Shown: one piece after another, positions 28,762 through 37,248 of the stretch
How positions within the stretch are numbered: the first letter of the stretch is position 1
Layout: each line of letters opens with the position of its first letter
Assembly (NCBI RefSeq): GCF_025642745.1
Contig: NZ_JANZKP010000018.1
Location: 1 to 61,884, forward strand
Direction: 5' to 3'
Length of the DNA: 61,884 bases
From: Cellulomonas sp. RIT-PI-Y
Lineage (GTDB): Bacteria > Actinomycetota > Actinomycetes > Actinomycetales > Cellulomonadaceae
The notes under the pieces: model-generated
The model's input: only the letters and a program-made list of their open reading frames with translations
Database searches by the model: none
Told to the model about the DNA's origin: nothing
Made by a program: the position numbers and the translations under genes

Positions 28762-30665
28762 CGGTGGTCCTCTTCGGCGTCGTCATCGGTGGTCGGACGG
28801 GTGGTCCCGGCGAGTCCGGCACGCAGCAGCGCGGCCATCGACCCGGTCATCAGCTCGGACTCCCGTGCCCGCAGCGGCTCCCCGGCCAGCAGCAGCGCGG
28901 AGACGTACAACGAGCGCAGACCGGCGTCGAAGACCTCCCCGCGCGGGGCGGCCAGCAGGTCACGGACCACGGGTGCGGCGTCGTTCAGCACCAGGTGCCG
29001 GGCGGCGACCGGCTCGGCGAACCCGGAGAGCACGTCGCCCCACAGGTCGTCCGCCTCCTCCTGGGTCCGGCGCAGGGCGCGCTGATGGTCGCCGTCCCGG
29101 TCGTGCAGCAGCACGGCCGGCAGCTCCGCGGGCTCGAAGGTCCGCAGCACCAGCTCGCAGTCCTGATCCGCCAGCACGGCGTTCCCGGCGGCGACCGCGT
29201 CCCAGGTGGCCAGCTCGCGTTCGGGCGGCACCGGGCTGAGCACCTGGGCGATGTCCCCGGCGGCCAGCGGCCGCACGGTGCCCGGCCGGCGGCGTGCCAG
29301 TCGCTCCAGCAGGTCGGAGTCGTAGACGTAGCCCGCGTTGACCACGGCCATGCCCTGGGCCCGGGCCACCGGCGCGATCCGCTTGTACTCCTCCAGGGTG
29401 GCGGCGTAGACCACGGTGCCGTGCTGGGCGGCGACCTCGTCCAGGGTGAGCATCCCGTCGGTGGTCTCGTAGGGCAGGATCCGCGCGGCGAGGTCGAGCA
29501 TGGTGTCGTCGGTCAGCGCCAGCGAGCGCACCGCCAGGTGATGGGTCCGCACGAACTGCGCGGCCTGTCCCGAGCCGGACTCGAGGGTGCGCAGCAGCCA
29601 GGACCGGATGCCGTCCGCGAGCGCCTCCTGCGTGGCCAGCAGCACCTCGTCGGTGTAGAGCTGCTCGCGCGAGGCGGTCGGCCGCAGCCCGGAGGCGTCG
29701 ATCACGCAACGGACGAAGAACGCCCACTCCGGCAGCAGCCCGTCCACCCGGGTGCCGAGCAGCATCCGCTTGAGGTAGACCCGGTGTGCCCCGGACCCGC
29801 CCGGCGGCACCGCGCTGGGCAGCACGTAGGCCACCCCGCTGACCCCGGCCAGCGGCACGTCCAGGTCGATGGCGGCCAGCGGCGTGAAGCCGAGCGCCCG
29901 CTCGCAGTACCGCGTGAGCTCGGCCGTGCGCCGGCCGTCGTCGGGGTGCTCCACCCGCCAGGGCAGGTCGCGCTCGGAGATCCGGCGCCACAGGTGTCCG
30001 GGCCGGGGCTCGGGGGCGTCCGGGCGTCCGGGGTCACCGGCGGGGGCTGACTCGTCCAGCGGCACCTCGACCGACAGCTCCACCGGCAGCAGCGAGCCGA
30101 ACTCCTCGGCCAGGGCGACGACGGTGCCGACCTCCAGCCAGTGCTCGGCGTCCCGGCGCGGTCGCAGCAGCACGGTCGAGCCGACCGGCACGGCAGCACT
30201 GGCGGTGGGATCCAGCTCGACCAGCTGGTACGACCCGTCGGCGTGCCCGGTCCACCGCACCGCGGGGGCCCGGGGGTCCCGGGCCGAGCGCGAGGTCAGC
30301 TCGATCCGGTCGGCGACCATGAAGGCGGACAGCAGACCGATGCCGAACTGGCCCAGGTACTCCTGGCGGGCCAGACCCAGGTCGACGTCCCGCTTGGAGG
30401 AGCGACCGACGGTGGCGAGCAGCTCCTCGGCCTCGGCGGCGGTCAGCCCCACCCCGGAGTCGGTGACCGCGAGCGCGCCGCCCGGCAGCGGACGGATCCG
30501 CACCGTGGACGGGGCCTCCGGATCGAGCCCGCGGCGGGCGGTGATCGCGTCCACCCCGTTCTGCATCAGCTCGCGGAGGTAGACCCGCTCGCCGGAGTAG
30601 AGGTGGCGCGCCAGCAGGTCGACCACCCCGTGCAGGTCGACCTGGAACGCCCTGGTGTCGCTCAT
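28758..30665 (-). CDS. HSP90-family chaperone ATPase
   Basis: A 635-residue HSP90-family protein, close to HtpG in length. The GHKL ATPase motifs are intact: YLRELMQNGVDAI (catalytic Glu and nucleotide Asn, about 34-46), VTDSGVGL, and GQFGIGLLSAFMVAD. The middle-domain catalytic Arg is in TASREQLY. The sequence differs from classical htpG and falls in the group annotated only as HSP90 family protein. The C-terminus is acidic (DDDAEEDHR), not MEEVD. ATG at 30665 follows GGAAGGA. It heads an operon with TPR, LigB-like, miaA and dapF; a terminator separates it from the upstream YbjN gene. Confidence 0.9.
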   Translation of the reverse strand: MSDTRAFQVDLHGVVDLLARHLYSGERVYLRELMQNGVDAITARRGLDPEAPSTVRIRPLPGGALAVTDSGVGLTAAEAEELLATVGRSSKRDVDLGLARQEYLGQFGIGLLSAFMVADRIELTSRSARDPRAPAVRWTGHADGSYQLVELDPTASAAVPVGSTVLLRPRRDAEHWLEVGTVVALAEEFGSLLPVELSVEVPLDESAPAGDPGRPDAPEPRPGHLWRRISERDLPWRVEHPDDGRRTAELTRYCERALGFTPLAAIDLDVPLAGVSGVAYVLPSAVPPGGSGAHRVYLKRMLLGTRVDGLLPEWAFFVRCVIDASGLRPTASREQLYTDEVLLATQEALADGIRSWLLRTLESGSGQAAQFVRTHHLAVRSLALTDDTMLDLAARILPYETTDGMLTLDEVAAQHGTVVYAATLEEYKRIAPVARAQGMAVVNAGYVYDSDLLERLARRRPGTVRPLAAGDIAQVLSPVPPERELATWDAVAAGNAVLADQDCELVLRTFEPAELPAVLLHDRDGDHQRALRRTQEEADDLWGDVLSGFAEPVAARHLVLNDAAPVVRDLLAAPRGEVFDAGLRSLYVSALLLAGEPLRARESELMTGSMAALLRAGLAGTTRPTTDDDAEEDHR

Positions 30666-30689
30666 CGGTTCCTTCCGTGGCATGCGTGA

Positions 30690-30718
30690 GGGCCGTGACG
30701 CCGGCTGCGTCACGGCCC
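30690..30718 (-). terminator. Terminator between YbjN-1 and HSP90 operon
   Basis: A 12-bp stem (30690-30701 with 30707-30718), loop CGGCT, 12 bases beyond the stop of the first YbjN gene and 25 bases ahead of the HSP90 start. It suggests that HSP90 has its own promoter or receives only read-through. Confidence 0.8.
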
Positions 30719-30729
30719 CGGCTCAGACG

Positions 30730-31215
30730 TCACTCCGCGTCGTACTCGGCCTTCGCGACGGCGGCCTCGGCCGGGTAGGCCTCGTCCAGCTGCTCGAAGA
30801 ACTGCAGCGTGGTCATGATGCCGCAGGCCAGGTGCTGATCCAGCTGCTCGTCGGTCAGGCCGGACTCGTAGTCCACGGTGTGCTCGCCGTAGACGCCGAG
30901 GCCCTCGTCCTCGACCCGGACATACACCTTCGGCCACAGCTTCGTGGAGTTCCACTCGTTGACCGCCTCGGCGACGGCCGGCAGCTGGTCGGCGCCGACC
31001 TTGCGGTTCCAGCGACCCCGGGTCTGCAGGTACTCGCCGGACTGGCCGAGCTGGAAGAAGAAGAACAGGTGGCCGTCCCAGTAGCCGCCGATGTCGCCGT
31101 CGTCGTCGACGCCGTAGTTCATCTCGCGGCTGTCCAGGACGGCTTTCATCCGGTCCTTGGTCAGCGGAGCGAGCGCGTCCGCCGGGGTCGCGTCCGGCTT
31201 GGTGAAGAAGCCCAT
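30730..31215 (-). CDS. YbjN-domain protein 1
   Basis: A 161-residue YbjN-family protein, a fold resembling type III secretion chaperones. The family core is GVDDDGDIGGYWDGHLFFFF (about 35-54), then RGRWNRKV, NEWNSTKLWPKVYVR and LTDEQLDQHLACG. Bacterial YbjN proteins affect stress tolerance and stability of other proteins, but no molecular activity is settled. Divergent from YbjN-2 by 131 bases and upstream of the HSP90 operon on the same strand. Confidence 0.88.
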   Translation of the reverse strand: MGFFTKPDATPADALAPLTKDRMKAVLDSREMNYGVDDDGDIGGYWDGHLFFFFQLGQSGEYLQTRGRWNRKVGADQLPAVAEAVNEWNSTKLWPKVYVRVEDEGLGVYGEHTVDYESGLTDEQLDQHLACGIMTTLQFFEQLDEAYPAEAAVAKAEYDAE

Positions 31216-31346
31216 GGTGATCCTCGTGAGTCGTGCGGTCAGGGAGTCGCGCGGGACGAGACTATCGAACCGGACGTTCCGGACCAGGTCAGGGCGGGTT
31301 CTCGCGCCCTCGGGTCACGCAGGGGCGGCGCGGGTAATGTGAGGCC

Positions 31347-31865
31347 ATGGGTCTCTTCCGGAACCGCCGGCGGCCGACCACCTCCGGTCTGGCGTCGGGC
31401 GGAGCGCTCACGACCGCCGACGCCTCGGACGGCCGCCCCACGCCACTGGCCGCCGAGCGGATCGCCGCCTGGCTGACCGGCAACGACTTCCACTACTTCA
31501 CCGATGACGACGGCGACATCGGCGGGCTGTGGAAGGGACGGCTGTTCTTCTTCTTCCTGCTGGGCGAGAAGCAGGAGATCCTGCAGATCCGCGGCCAGTG
31601 GCACCGGGACATCGCCCTGGAACGCCTGCAGGAGGTGCTGGATCTCTGCGAGGAGTGGAACGCGGAGCGGATCTGGCCCAAGACCTACGCCCGGGTGCGG
31701 GACAACGGCATGGTCAACGTGGTCGCGGAGACCTCCACCGACCTGGAGCACGGCGCCACCGACGACCAGCTGGACCAGCTGCTGAACTGCGGCCTGAGCA
31801 GCGCGAACAGCTTCTTCGACAGTGTCGATCAGCTGTACCCGGACCCGGCGGCGGTGGCCCCGTGA
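31347..31865 (+). CDS. YbjN-domain protein 2
   Basis: A 172-residue paralogue of the neighbouring YbjN proteins. Core FTDDDGDIGGLWKGRLFFFF (about 51-70), QIRGQWHRDI, EEWNAERIWPKTYARV and TDDQLDQLLNCGL line up with the other two. The N-terminal 30 residues are basic and variable. Its stop overlaps the GTG start of YbjN-3 by four bases, so the two are coupled. Function unknown; context suggests work with the HSP90 system. Confidence 0.88.
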   Translation: MGLFRNRRRPTTSGLASGGALTTADASDGRPTPLAAERIAAWLTGNDFHYFTDDDGDIGGLWKGRLFFFFLLGEKQEILQIRGQWHRDIALERLQEVLDLCEEWNAERIWPKTYARVRDNGMVNVVAETSTDLEHGATDDQLDQLLNCGLSSANSFFDSVDQLYPDPAAVAP

Positions 31866-32359
31866 CCGCGCGCTCGCCGAGTTGGCTGTCCCGCGTGCTC
31901 GGCAGCCAGCCCGCTCCCGTCCGGCCCGCGCAGGCCCGGCCCACCCGGATCACCCAGGAGCGGGTGTCGGCGGCGCTGGGGGCGCACGACTACCACTTCC
32001 GGATCGACGACGACGGCGACCTCACCGGGGTGTGGAACCAGAACCGGTTCTGGTTCTTCCTGCTCGGCGACGACCAGGAGGTGCTGCAGGTCCGTGGCCG
32101 CTGGCACCGCCAGCTGCCGGTGGAGGCACGCCGGTCGGCGTCGCTGGCGCTCAACGACTGGAACCGGGACCGGATCTGGCCGAAGCTCTACCTGCGCGAG
32201 GAGGAGGGCCAGCTGGCGCTCTACTCCGAGGTGTCGACCGACCTGGAGCACGGCGTGACCGCGGAACAGCTGGACCAGCTGATCTCCTGCGGGCTCGGCA
32301 CCGGAGTGCAGGCGTTCGAGGCGCTCGACGGACTGCTGCCGCCGGCCGTCGAGGGCTGA
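31862..32359 (+). CDS. YbjN-domain protein 3
   Basis: A 165-residue YbjN-family protein starting at the GTG that overlaps the YbjN-2 stop. Core motif RIDDDGDLTGVWNQNRFWFF (about 49-68), QVRGRWHRQL, NDWNRDRIWPKLYLRE and TAEQLDQLISCGLG are shared with its two paralogues, but FFFF is changed to WFF. It ends 10 bases before the convergent miaB stop, where a weak hairpin (32355-32374) spans both ends. Confidence 0.87.
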   Translation: MTARSPSWLSRVLGSQPAPVRPAQARPTRITQERVSAALGAHDYHFRIDDDGDLTGVWNQNRFWFFLLGDDQEVLQVRGRWHRQLPVEARRSASLALNDWNRDRIWPKLYLREEEGQLALYSEVSTDLEHGVTAEQLDQLISCGLGTGVQAFEALDGLLPPAVEG

Positions 32360-32374
32360 CCAGGCCCGGTCAGC
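32355..32374. terminator. Weak hairpin across YbjN-3 and miaB ends
   Basis: A 7-bp stem (32355-32361 with 32368-32374) covering both convergent stop codons. It is the only structure in this 10-base gap, and it may be too short to end transcription alone. Confidence 0.4.
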
Positions 32375-33911
32375 GTCCCACGGTCGGCAGGCCGAGCAGC
32401 ACCGGACCGGCAGGGGCCGCACCGGTGCCGCAGGAGTCGCCGCCGTGGTCGTGCTCGTCGCCGCGCGCCCAGGCGTCGCCCGCCCGGGTCCGGCGCACCG
32501 CGAAGCTGCCACCGGTCAGCGCCGAGTCCGCCACCAGGTGGTGCGGCGCGGCCCGGGTGATGTCGACCGTGACCAGGTCGCCGGGGCGCGGACGGTCGGC
32601 CTCGGCCAGGGTGGTCGGCAGCGCGAAGTGCACCAGCCGGTTGTCCGCGGCCCGGCCGGAGAGCCGGTGGGTCTCGCCGTCCTTGCGCCCCTCGCCCTCG
32701 GCCATCAGCACCTCGACCGTGCGACCGGTCTGCCGCTGCATCTCCTCCAGCGCGATCCGGTCCTGCAGGGCGGTCAGCCGCTCGTAGCGCTCCTGCACGA
32801 CCGCCTTGGGCAGTTGGCCCGGCAGGTCGGCGGCCGGGGTCCCCGGGCGGATCGAGTACTGGAAGGTGAAGGCCGACGAGAACCGGCTCTCCTCGACCAC
32901 CCGCAGCGTCTCGGCGAAGTCCTCCTCGGTCTCCCCCGGGAAGCCCACGATGATGTCCGTGGTGATCGCGGCGTCCGGCATCGCGGCGCGCACCCGCTCC
33001 AGGATGCCGAGGAACTTGGCCGAGCGGTACGACCGGCGCATGGCCCGCAGGATCCGGTCGGAGCCGGACTGCAACGGCATGTGCAGGGAGGGCATGACGG
33101 CGGGGGTCTCGGCCATCGCGGCGATCACGTCGTCGGTGAAGGACGCCGGGTGCGGTGAGGTGAAGCGCAGCCGCTCCAGTCCGGGAGTCGCGCCGGCCGC
33201 GCGCAACAGCTTGGCGAACGCACCCCGGTCGCCGAACTCGACGCCGTAGGAGTTCACGTTCTGGCCGAGCAGCGTGACCTCGATCGCGCCCTGGTCGACG
33301 AGCGCCTGCACCTCCGCCAGCACGTCGCCGGGCCGGCGGTCGCGCTCCTTGCCGCGCAGGTGCGGCACGATGCAGAAGGTGCAGGTGTTGTTGCAGCCGA
33401 CGCTGATCGACACCCAGCCCGCGTAGACCGACTCGCGCCGGGTCGGCAGCGTCGAGGGGAAGACCTGCAGCGACTCGGCGATCTCCACCGCGGCGTCCCG
33501 GTTGTGCCGGGCGCGCTCCAGCAGCACCGGCAGCACGTCCAGGTTGTGCGTGCCGAAGACCACGTCCACCCACGGCGCGCGCTCGACGATGCCGGTCCGG
33601 TCCTTCTGCGCGAGACAACCGCCGACCGCGATCTGCATCCCGGGCCGGTTCCGCTTGGTCCCGGCCAGTCGGCCGAGGTTGCCGTACAGCCGGTCGGAGG
33701 CGTTCTCCCGGACGGCGCAGGTGTTGATCACGATGACGTCGGCCTCCTCGGCGGCGGCCGCCTCCGGGGTCGCAGCGACGTAACCGGCCTGCTCCAGCAG
33801 GCCGGCCATGTGCTCGGAGTCGTGCACGTTCATCTGGCAGCCGAGGGTCTTGACCAGGTAGGTGCGAGTCTCCTGGCCGACGGCGGATGCGGGGGGCGTC
33901 ATCGTGCTCAT
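32370..33911 (-). CDS. miaB: tRNA-2-methylthio-N6-dimethylallyladenosine synthase
   Basis: Radical-SAM methylthiotransferase that acts after MiaA on A37 of tRNA. The 513-residue protein has the UPF0004 domain cysteines Cys25, Cys65 and Cys99, the radical-SAM cluster Cys173-x3-Cys177-x2-Cys180 (GCNNTCTFC), and a C-terminal TRAM domain from about 390. The last ~45 residues form a His/Asp/Gly-rich tail. In most actinobacteria it lies within a few genes of miaA; here the HSP90 and YbjN genes come between. Confidence 0.97.
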   Translation of the reverse strand: MSTMTPPASAVGQETRTYLVKTLGCQMNVHDSEHMAGLLEQAGYVAATPEAAAAEEADVIVINTCAVRENASDRLYGNLGRLAGTKRNRPGMQIAVGGCLAQKDRTGIVERAPWVDVVFGTHNLDVLPVLLERARHNRDAAVEIAESLQVFPSTLPTRRESVYAGWVSISVGCNNTCTFCIVPHLRGKERDRRPGDVLAEVQALVDQGAIEVTLLGQNVNSYGVEFGDRGAFAKLLRAAGATPGLERLRFTSPHPASFTDDVIAAMAETPAVMPSLHMPLQSGSDRILRAMRRSYRSAKFLGILERVRAAMPDAAITTDIIVGFPGETEEDFAETLRVVEESRFSSAFTFQYSIRPGTPAADLPGQLPKAVVQERYERLTALQDRIALEEMQRQTGRTVEVLMAEGEGRKDGETHRLSGRAADNRLVHFALPTTLAEADRPRPGDLVTVDITRAAPHHLVADSALTGGSFAVRRTRAGDAWARGDEHDHGGDSCGTGAAPAGPVLLGLPTVGR

Positions 33912-33944
33912 CGCGGACCAGGGTACGTCCAGGTGTTACCTCCC

Positions 33945-33973
33945 TGTGACCGGACCGAATGGCGCAGGTCACA
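33945..33973. promoter_or_regulatory. Inverted repeat upstream of gluA
   Basis: TGTGACC (33945-33951) and GGTCACA (33967-33973), separated by 15 bases, lie 21 bases ahead of the gluA start, in the gap divergent from miaB. It may be an operator of the glutamate transporter operon. The spacing does not fit CRP/GlxR, whose half-sites are 6 bases apart. Confidence 0.45.
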
Positions 33974-33994
33974 GACCGCCCATACCGTCACGGA

Positions 33995-34747
33995 ATGGTT
34001 CAGACCGATACAGCGCCGCTGGTGGTGCTCGACGGGGTGCAGAAACACTTCGGTGACCTGCACGTGCTGCGCGACATCCATCTGACCGTGCGCACGGGTG
34101 AGGTCGTCGTGGTGATCGGCCCGTCGGGAAGCGGCAAGTCCACGCTCTGCCGGACCATCAACCGGCTGGAGACGATCGACGAGGGCACGATCAGCGTCGC
34201 CGGGACCCCGCTGCCCGCCGAGGGCAAGGAGCTGGCCCGGCTGCGCGCGGACGTGGGGATGGTGTTCCAGTCCTTCAACCTGTTCGCGCACAAGACCGTG
34301 CTGGAGAACGTGACCCTCGGCCCGGTCAAGTCCAAACGGCAGTCCAAGGCGGAGGCCAAGCGCAGCGCGCAGGAGCTGCTGGAACGGGTCGGGGTCGCCG
34401 ATCAGGCCGGGAAGCTGCCCGCGCAGCTGTCCGGCGGACAGCAGCAGCGGGTCGCCATCGCCCGGGCCCTGGCGATGAAGCCCCAGGTCATGCTGTTCGA
34501 CGAGCCGACCTCCGCCCTCGACCCGGAGATGATCAACGAGGTCCTGGACGTGATGACCGACCTCGCCAAGGACGGCATGACGATGATCGTCGTCACCCAC
34601 GAGATGGGCTTCGCCCGCCGCGCCGCGCACCGGGTGGTGTTCATGGACGGCGGGCAGATCGTCGAGGAGGGCACCCCGGAGGAGTTCTTCACCGCACCAC
34701 GCACGGATCGCGCCAAGGACTTCCTGTCGAAGATCCTCACGCACTGA
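33995..34747 (+). CDS. gluA: Glutamate ABC transporter ATP-binding protein
   Basis: A 250-residue polar amino acid ABC ATPase. Walker A is GPSGSGKST, the Q-loop VFQSFNLF, the signature [15 protein letters not shown], Walker [12 protein letters not shown], and the switch His in VTHEMGF. It energises glutamate import with GluCD in the inner membrane. The ATG at 33995 matches the family start; the longer frame to 33959 would cross the inverted repeat. First of the gluABCD operon. Confidence 0.96.
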   Translation: MVQTDTAPLVVLDGVQKHFGDLHVLRDIHLTVRTGEVVVVIGPSGSGKSTLCRTINRLETIDEGTISVAGTPLPAEGKELARLRADVGMVFQSFNLFAHKTVLENVTLGPVKSKRQSKAEAKRSAQELLERVGVADQAGKLPAQLSGGQQQRVAIARALAMKPQVMLFDEPTSALDPEMINEVLDVMTDLAKDGMTMIVVTHEMGFARRAAHRVVFMDGGQIVEEGTPEEFFTAPRTDRAKDFLSKILTH

Positions 34748-34770
34748 CGTCAACCGGAAGGAAGCACGCC

Positions 34771-35613
34771 ATGCACCGCATCGCTCGCACCGGAGCGGCC
34801 CTGGCCGCCGTCGGCCTCACCCTGACCGCCTGTTCGTCCGGCGGCTCGGACTCCGGGTCCACGGACGGCGGCTCGAACAGCTCCGACACGCTGACCGTCG
34901 GGATCAAGTTCGACCAGCCCGGCCTCGGACTGCAGGAGGGCGGCGACTACACCGGGTTCGACGTGGACGTCGCCCGGTATATCGCCGAGAAGCTCGGCTA
35001 CTCGGAGGACCAGATCGAATTCCGCGAGGCGCCGTCCGCACAGCGGGAGAACCTGCTGTCCAACGGCCAGGTCGACATGATCGTGGCCACCTACTCGATC
35101 ACCGACGAGCGCAAGCAGACCGTGGACTTCGCCGGGCCGTACTTCGTCGCCGGGCAGGACCTGCTGGTCGCCGAGGACTCGGACATCACCGGCCCGGAGG
35201 ACCTGGACGGGCAGCTGCTCTGCTCGGTCACCGGCTCCACCCCCGCCCAGCGGATCAAGGACGACTACGCCGGGGACGTGCAGCTGCAGGAGTTCGACGG
35301 CTACTCCGAGTGCGTGGAGGCCCTGGCCGCCGGGACCATCGACGCGGTCACCACCGACGACATCATCCTGGCCGGATTCGCGGCGCAGGACGCCTACGCC
35401 GGGAAGCTCAAGGTGGTCGGCAACCCGTTCTCCGAGGAGAACTACGGCGTCGGCCTGCCCAAGGACTCCGACATGTGCCAGGACGTGACTGACGCGATCA
35501 CCGCCATGATCGACGACGGCACCTGGCAGCAGCTGCTGGACGACAACCTGGGCGACGCGAACTACACCCCGAACGCCGACCTCAACCCGCCGACGCCCGA
35601 GGCCTGCGGCTGA
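34771..35613 (+). CDS. gluB: Glutamate-binding lipoprotein
   Basis: A 280-residue periplasmic-type binding protein anchored as a lipoprotein: a signal peptide ends in the lipobox LTAC with Cys21, then a Ser/Gly linker. The solute-binding domain includes GFDVDVARYIAEKLGY, FREAPSAQRENLL and the ligand-contact DMIVATYSITDERK. Family resemblance to Corynebacterium GluB indicates glutamate, with aspartate or glutamine possible. ATG with AAGGAAG, 23 bases after gluA. Confidence 0.95.
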   Translation: MHRIARTGAALAAVGLTLTACSSGGSDSGSTDGGSNSSDTLTVGIKFDQPGLGLQEGGDYTGFDVDVARYIAEKLGYSEDQIEFREAPSAQRENLLSNGQVDMIVATYSITDERKQTVDFAGPYFVAGQDLLVAEDSDITGPEDLDGQLLCSVTGSTPAQRIKDDYAGDVQLQEFDGYSECVEALAAGTIDAVTTDDIILAGFAAQDAYAGKLKVVGNPFSEENYGVGLPKDSDMCQDVTDAITAMIDDGTWQQLLDDNLGDANYTPNADLNPPTPEACG

Positions 35614-35618
35614 CGCGC

Positions 35619-36320
35619 ATGGGCAGCTACTGGGCCGACTTCACCGAGCTGTTCAGCCAGTACGACGTCCTCGCCGCGTTCCGCATCACGCTGCTGCTGT
35701 CCGGGCTGTCGGCGGTGGGCTCGCTGATCCTGGGCACGATCATCGCGGTGATGCGGGTGTCCCCCGTGCCGAGCATGCGGGCCGCCGGGGCGTTCTACGT
35801 CAACACGATCCGGAACACCCCGTTGACCCTGATCATCGTGTTCTGCAGCCTCGGGCTGTTCTACACGCTGGGCATCGCCCTGGCCGACAAGTCCTCGCCC
35901 ACGTTCCTGGACGACAACAACGTCCGGCTCGCGGTGCTCGGGCTGTCCGTCTACCACGCGGCCTTCGTCGCGGAGGCCCTGCGCTCCGGGGTGAACACGG
36001 TGCCCACCGGTCAGGCGGAGGCCGCCCGGGCGATCGGGCTGGGCTTCGGCCAGACCATGCGGATCGTCATCATGCCGCAGGCGTTCCGGGGCGCGGTGGC
36101 GCCGCTGGGCAACGCGCTGATCGCCCTGATCAAGAACACCACCGTGGCCTCGGCGATCGGGGTCGCGGAGGCGTCCGCCCTGATGAAGACCATGATCGAG
36201 TTCCGGCCGGACGTGATCTTCGCGGTGTTCCTGCTGTTCGCGCTCGGCTTCGTGATCATCGTGCTGCCCACCGGCGTCCTGATCACCTGGGCGTCCCGAC
36301 GACTGGCGGTGCAACGATGA
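35619..36320 (+). CDS. gluC: Glutamate ABC transporter permease GluC
   Basis: A 233-residue His/Glu/Gln/Arg-type membrane permease with about five hydrophobic segments and the EAA loop EAARAIGLGFGQTMRIVIMP that docks to the ATPase. Starts five bases after the gluB stop; its stop overlaps the gluD start (ATGA). Confidence 0.95.
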   Translation: MGSYWADFTELFSQYDVLAAFRITLLLSGLSAVGSLILGTIIAVMRVSPVPSMRAAGAFYVNTIRNTPLTLIIVFCSLGLFYTLGIALADKSSPTFLDDNNVRLAVLGLSVYHAAFVAEALRSGVNTVPTGQAEAARAIGLGFGQTMRIVIMPQAFRGAVAPLGNALIALIKNTTVASAIGVAEASALMKTMIEFRPDVIFAVFLLFALGFVIIVLPTGVLITWASRRLAVQR

Positions 36321-37207
36321 CGCAGCTGTTGTTCGACGCGCCGGGTCCGCGGGCCCGGCGCCGGATGCTGGTGGCCAACATCGTCGCCGCGGTGGTCCTG
36401 CTGGCGATCGCGGCGGTGTTCGTCAAGGCGCTGGCCGACAAGGACCAGTTGACCGCCGCCCGGTGGTCGCCGTTCGCCACCGCCGACGTCTGGCAGTACT
36501 ACCTGCTGCCCGGTCTGCGCGGCACCCTGGTGGCGGCCGGGATCTCCATCGTCACCTCGCTGGTCTTCGGCCTGCTGTTCGGGCTCGGCCGGGTGTCCCC
36601 GGTGGCGCCGGTGCGCTGGTTCTGCGGCGTGGTGGTCGAGTTCTTCCGTGCGGTGCCGGTGCTGCTGATGATGGTCTTCGGCTGGCTGTTCCTCGGCCAG
36701 CTGCAGATCCTGCCGGTCGACCAGCTGCCGCTGGTCGCGGTGGTCGCCGGTCTGACCCTCTACAACGGCTCCGTGGTCGCCGAGCTGATCCGCTCCGGGG
36801 TGTACGGGCTCCCCCGCGGTCAGCGTGAGGCCGGGTTGGCGGTGGGGCTGACCGAGGGCTCGACCCTGTGGTCGGTGCTCCTGCCCCAGGCACTGGTGGC
36901 CATGCTGCCCGCGCTGATCAGCCAGCTGGTCGTGATCCTGAAGGACTCCGCGCTCGGATACCTGATCACCTATGTGGAGCTGCTGCGCCAGGGCCGGCAG
37001 ATCGGCACCACCTACCAGAACCTGATCCCGGCCCTGATCGTGGTGGCCGTGATCTTCATCCTGCTGAACGTGCTGCTCGGCGCGCTGGCGCAGAAGCTGG
37101 CCGGACGACTGCGGGGTCGGACGGCCGGTGCGGTCCGCGCCGGGGCGCCCGGTGGCGCGGTCGGTACCGCGGGAACGGTGGGGACCACCGGCGCGGCCCC
37201 GCGGTGA
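36317..37207 (+). CDS. gluD: Glutamate ABC transporter permease GluD
   Basis: A 296-residue partner permease with an N-terminal helix (about 23-40), further membrane segments and the EAA loop EAGLAVGLTEGSTLWSVLLP. The C-terminal 30 residues are Gly/Ala-rich (GAPGGAVGTAGTVGTTGAAP) and are probably disordered. Its stop codon is the first base-pair region of a hairpin that also covers the rny stop. Confidence 0.94.
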   Translation: MTQLLFDAPGPRARRRMLVANIVAAVVLLAIAAVFVKALADKDQLTAARWSPFATADVWQYYLLPGLRGTLVAAGISIVTSLVFGLLFGLGRVSPVAPVRWFCGVVVEFFRAVPVLLMMVFGWLFLGQLQILPVDQLPLVAVVAGLTLYNGSVVAELIRSGVYGLPRGQREAGLAVGLTEGSTLWSVLLPQALVAMLPALISQLVVILKDSALGYLITYVELLRQGRQIGTTYQNLIPALIVVAVIFILLNVLLGALAQKLAGRLRGRTAGAVRAGAPGGAVGTAGTVGTTGAAPR

Positions 37208-37248
37208 GGTGCGCGCGTCAGCCCGCGGTGGCCGACGCGCGCACCTCA
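37205..37248. terminator. Terminator overlapping gluD and rny stop codons
   Basis: A perfect 15-bp stem (37205-37219 with 37234-37248) and 14-base loop in the convergent gap of only 10 bases. The left arm contains the gluD stop and overlaps the rny stop (37218-37220); the right arm is rny coding sequence. Confidence 0.8.

Noticed and set aside
31267..31279. GAAC-CGGAC-GTTC between the divergent YbjN genes as a LexA box
   Set aside because: The spacer is five bases, not four, and the outer bases do not fit; it may be another operator.
33945..33973. TGTGACC/GGTCACA as a CRP or GlxR site
   Set aside because: Half-sites are 15 bases apart instead of about six.
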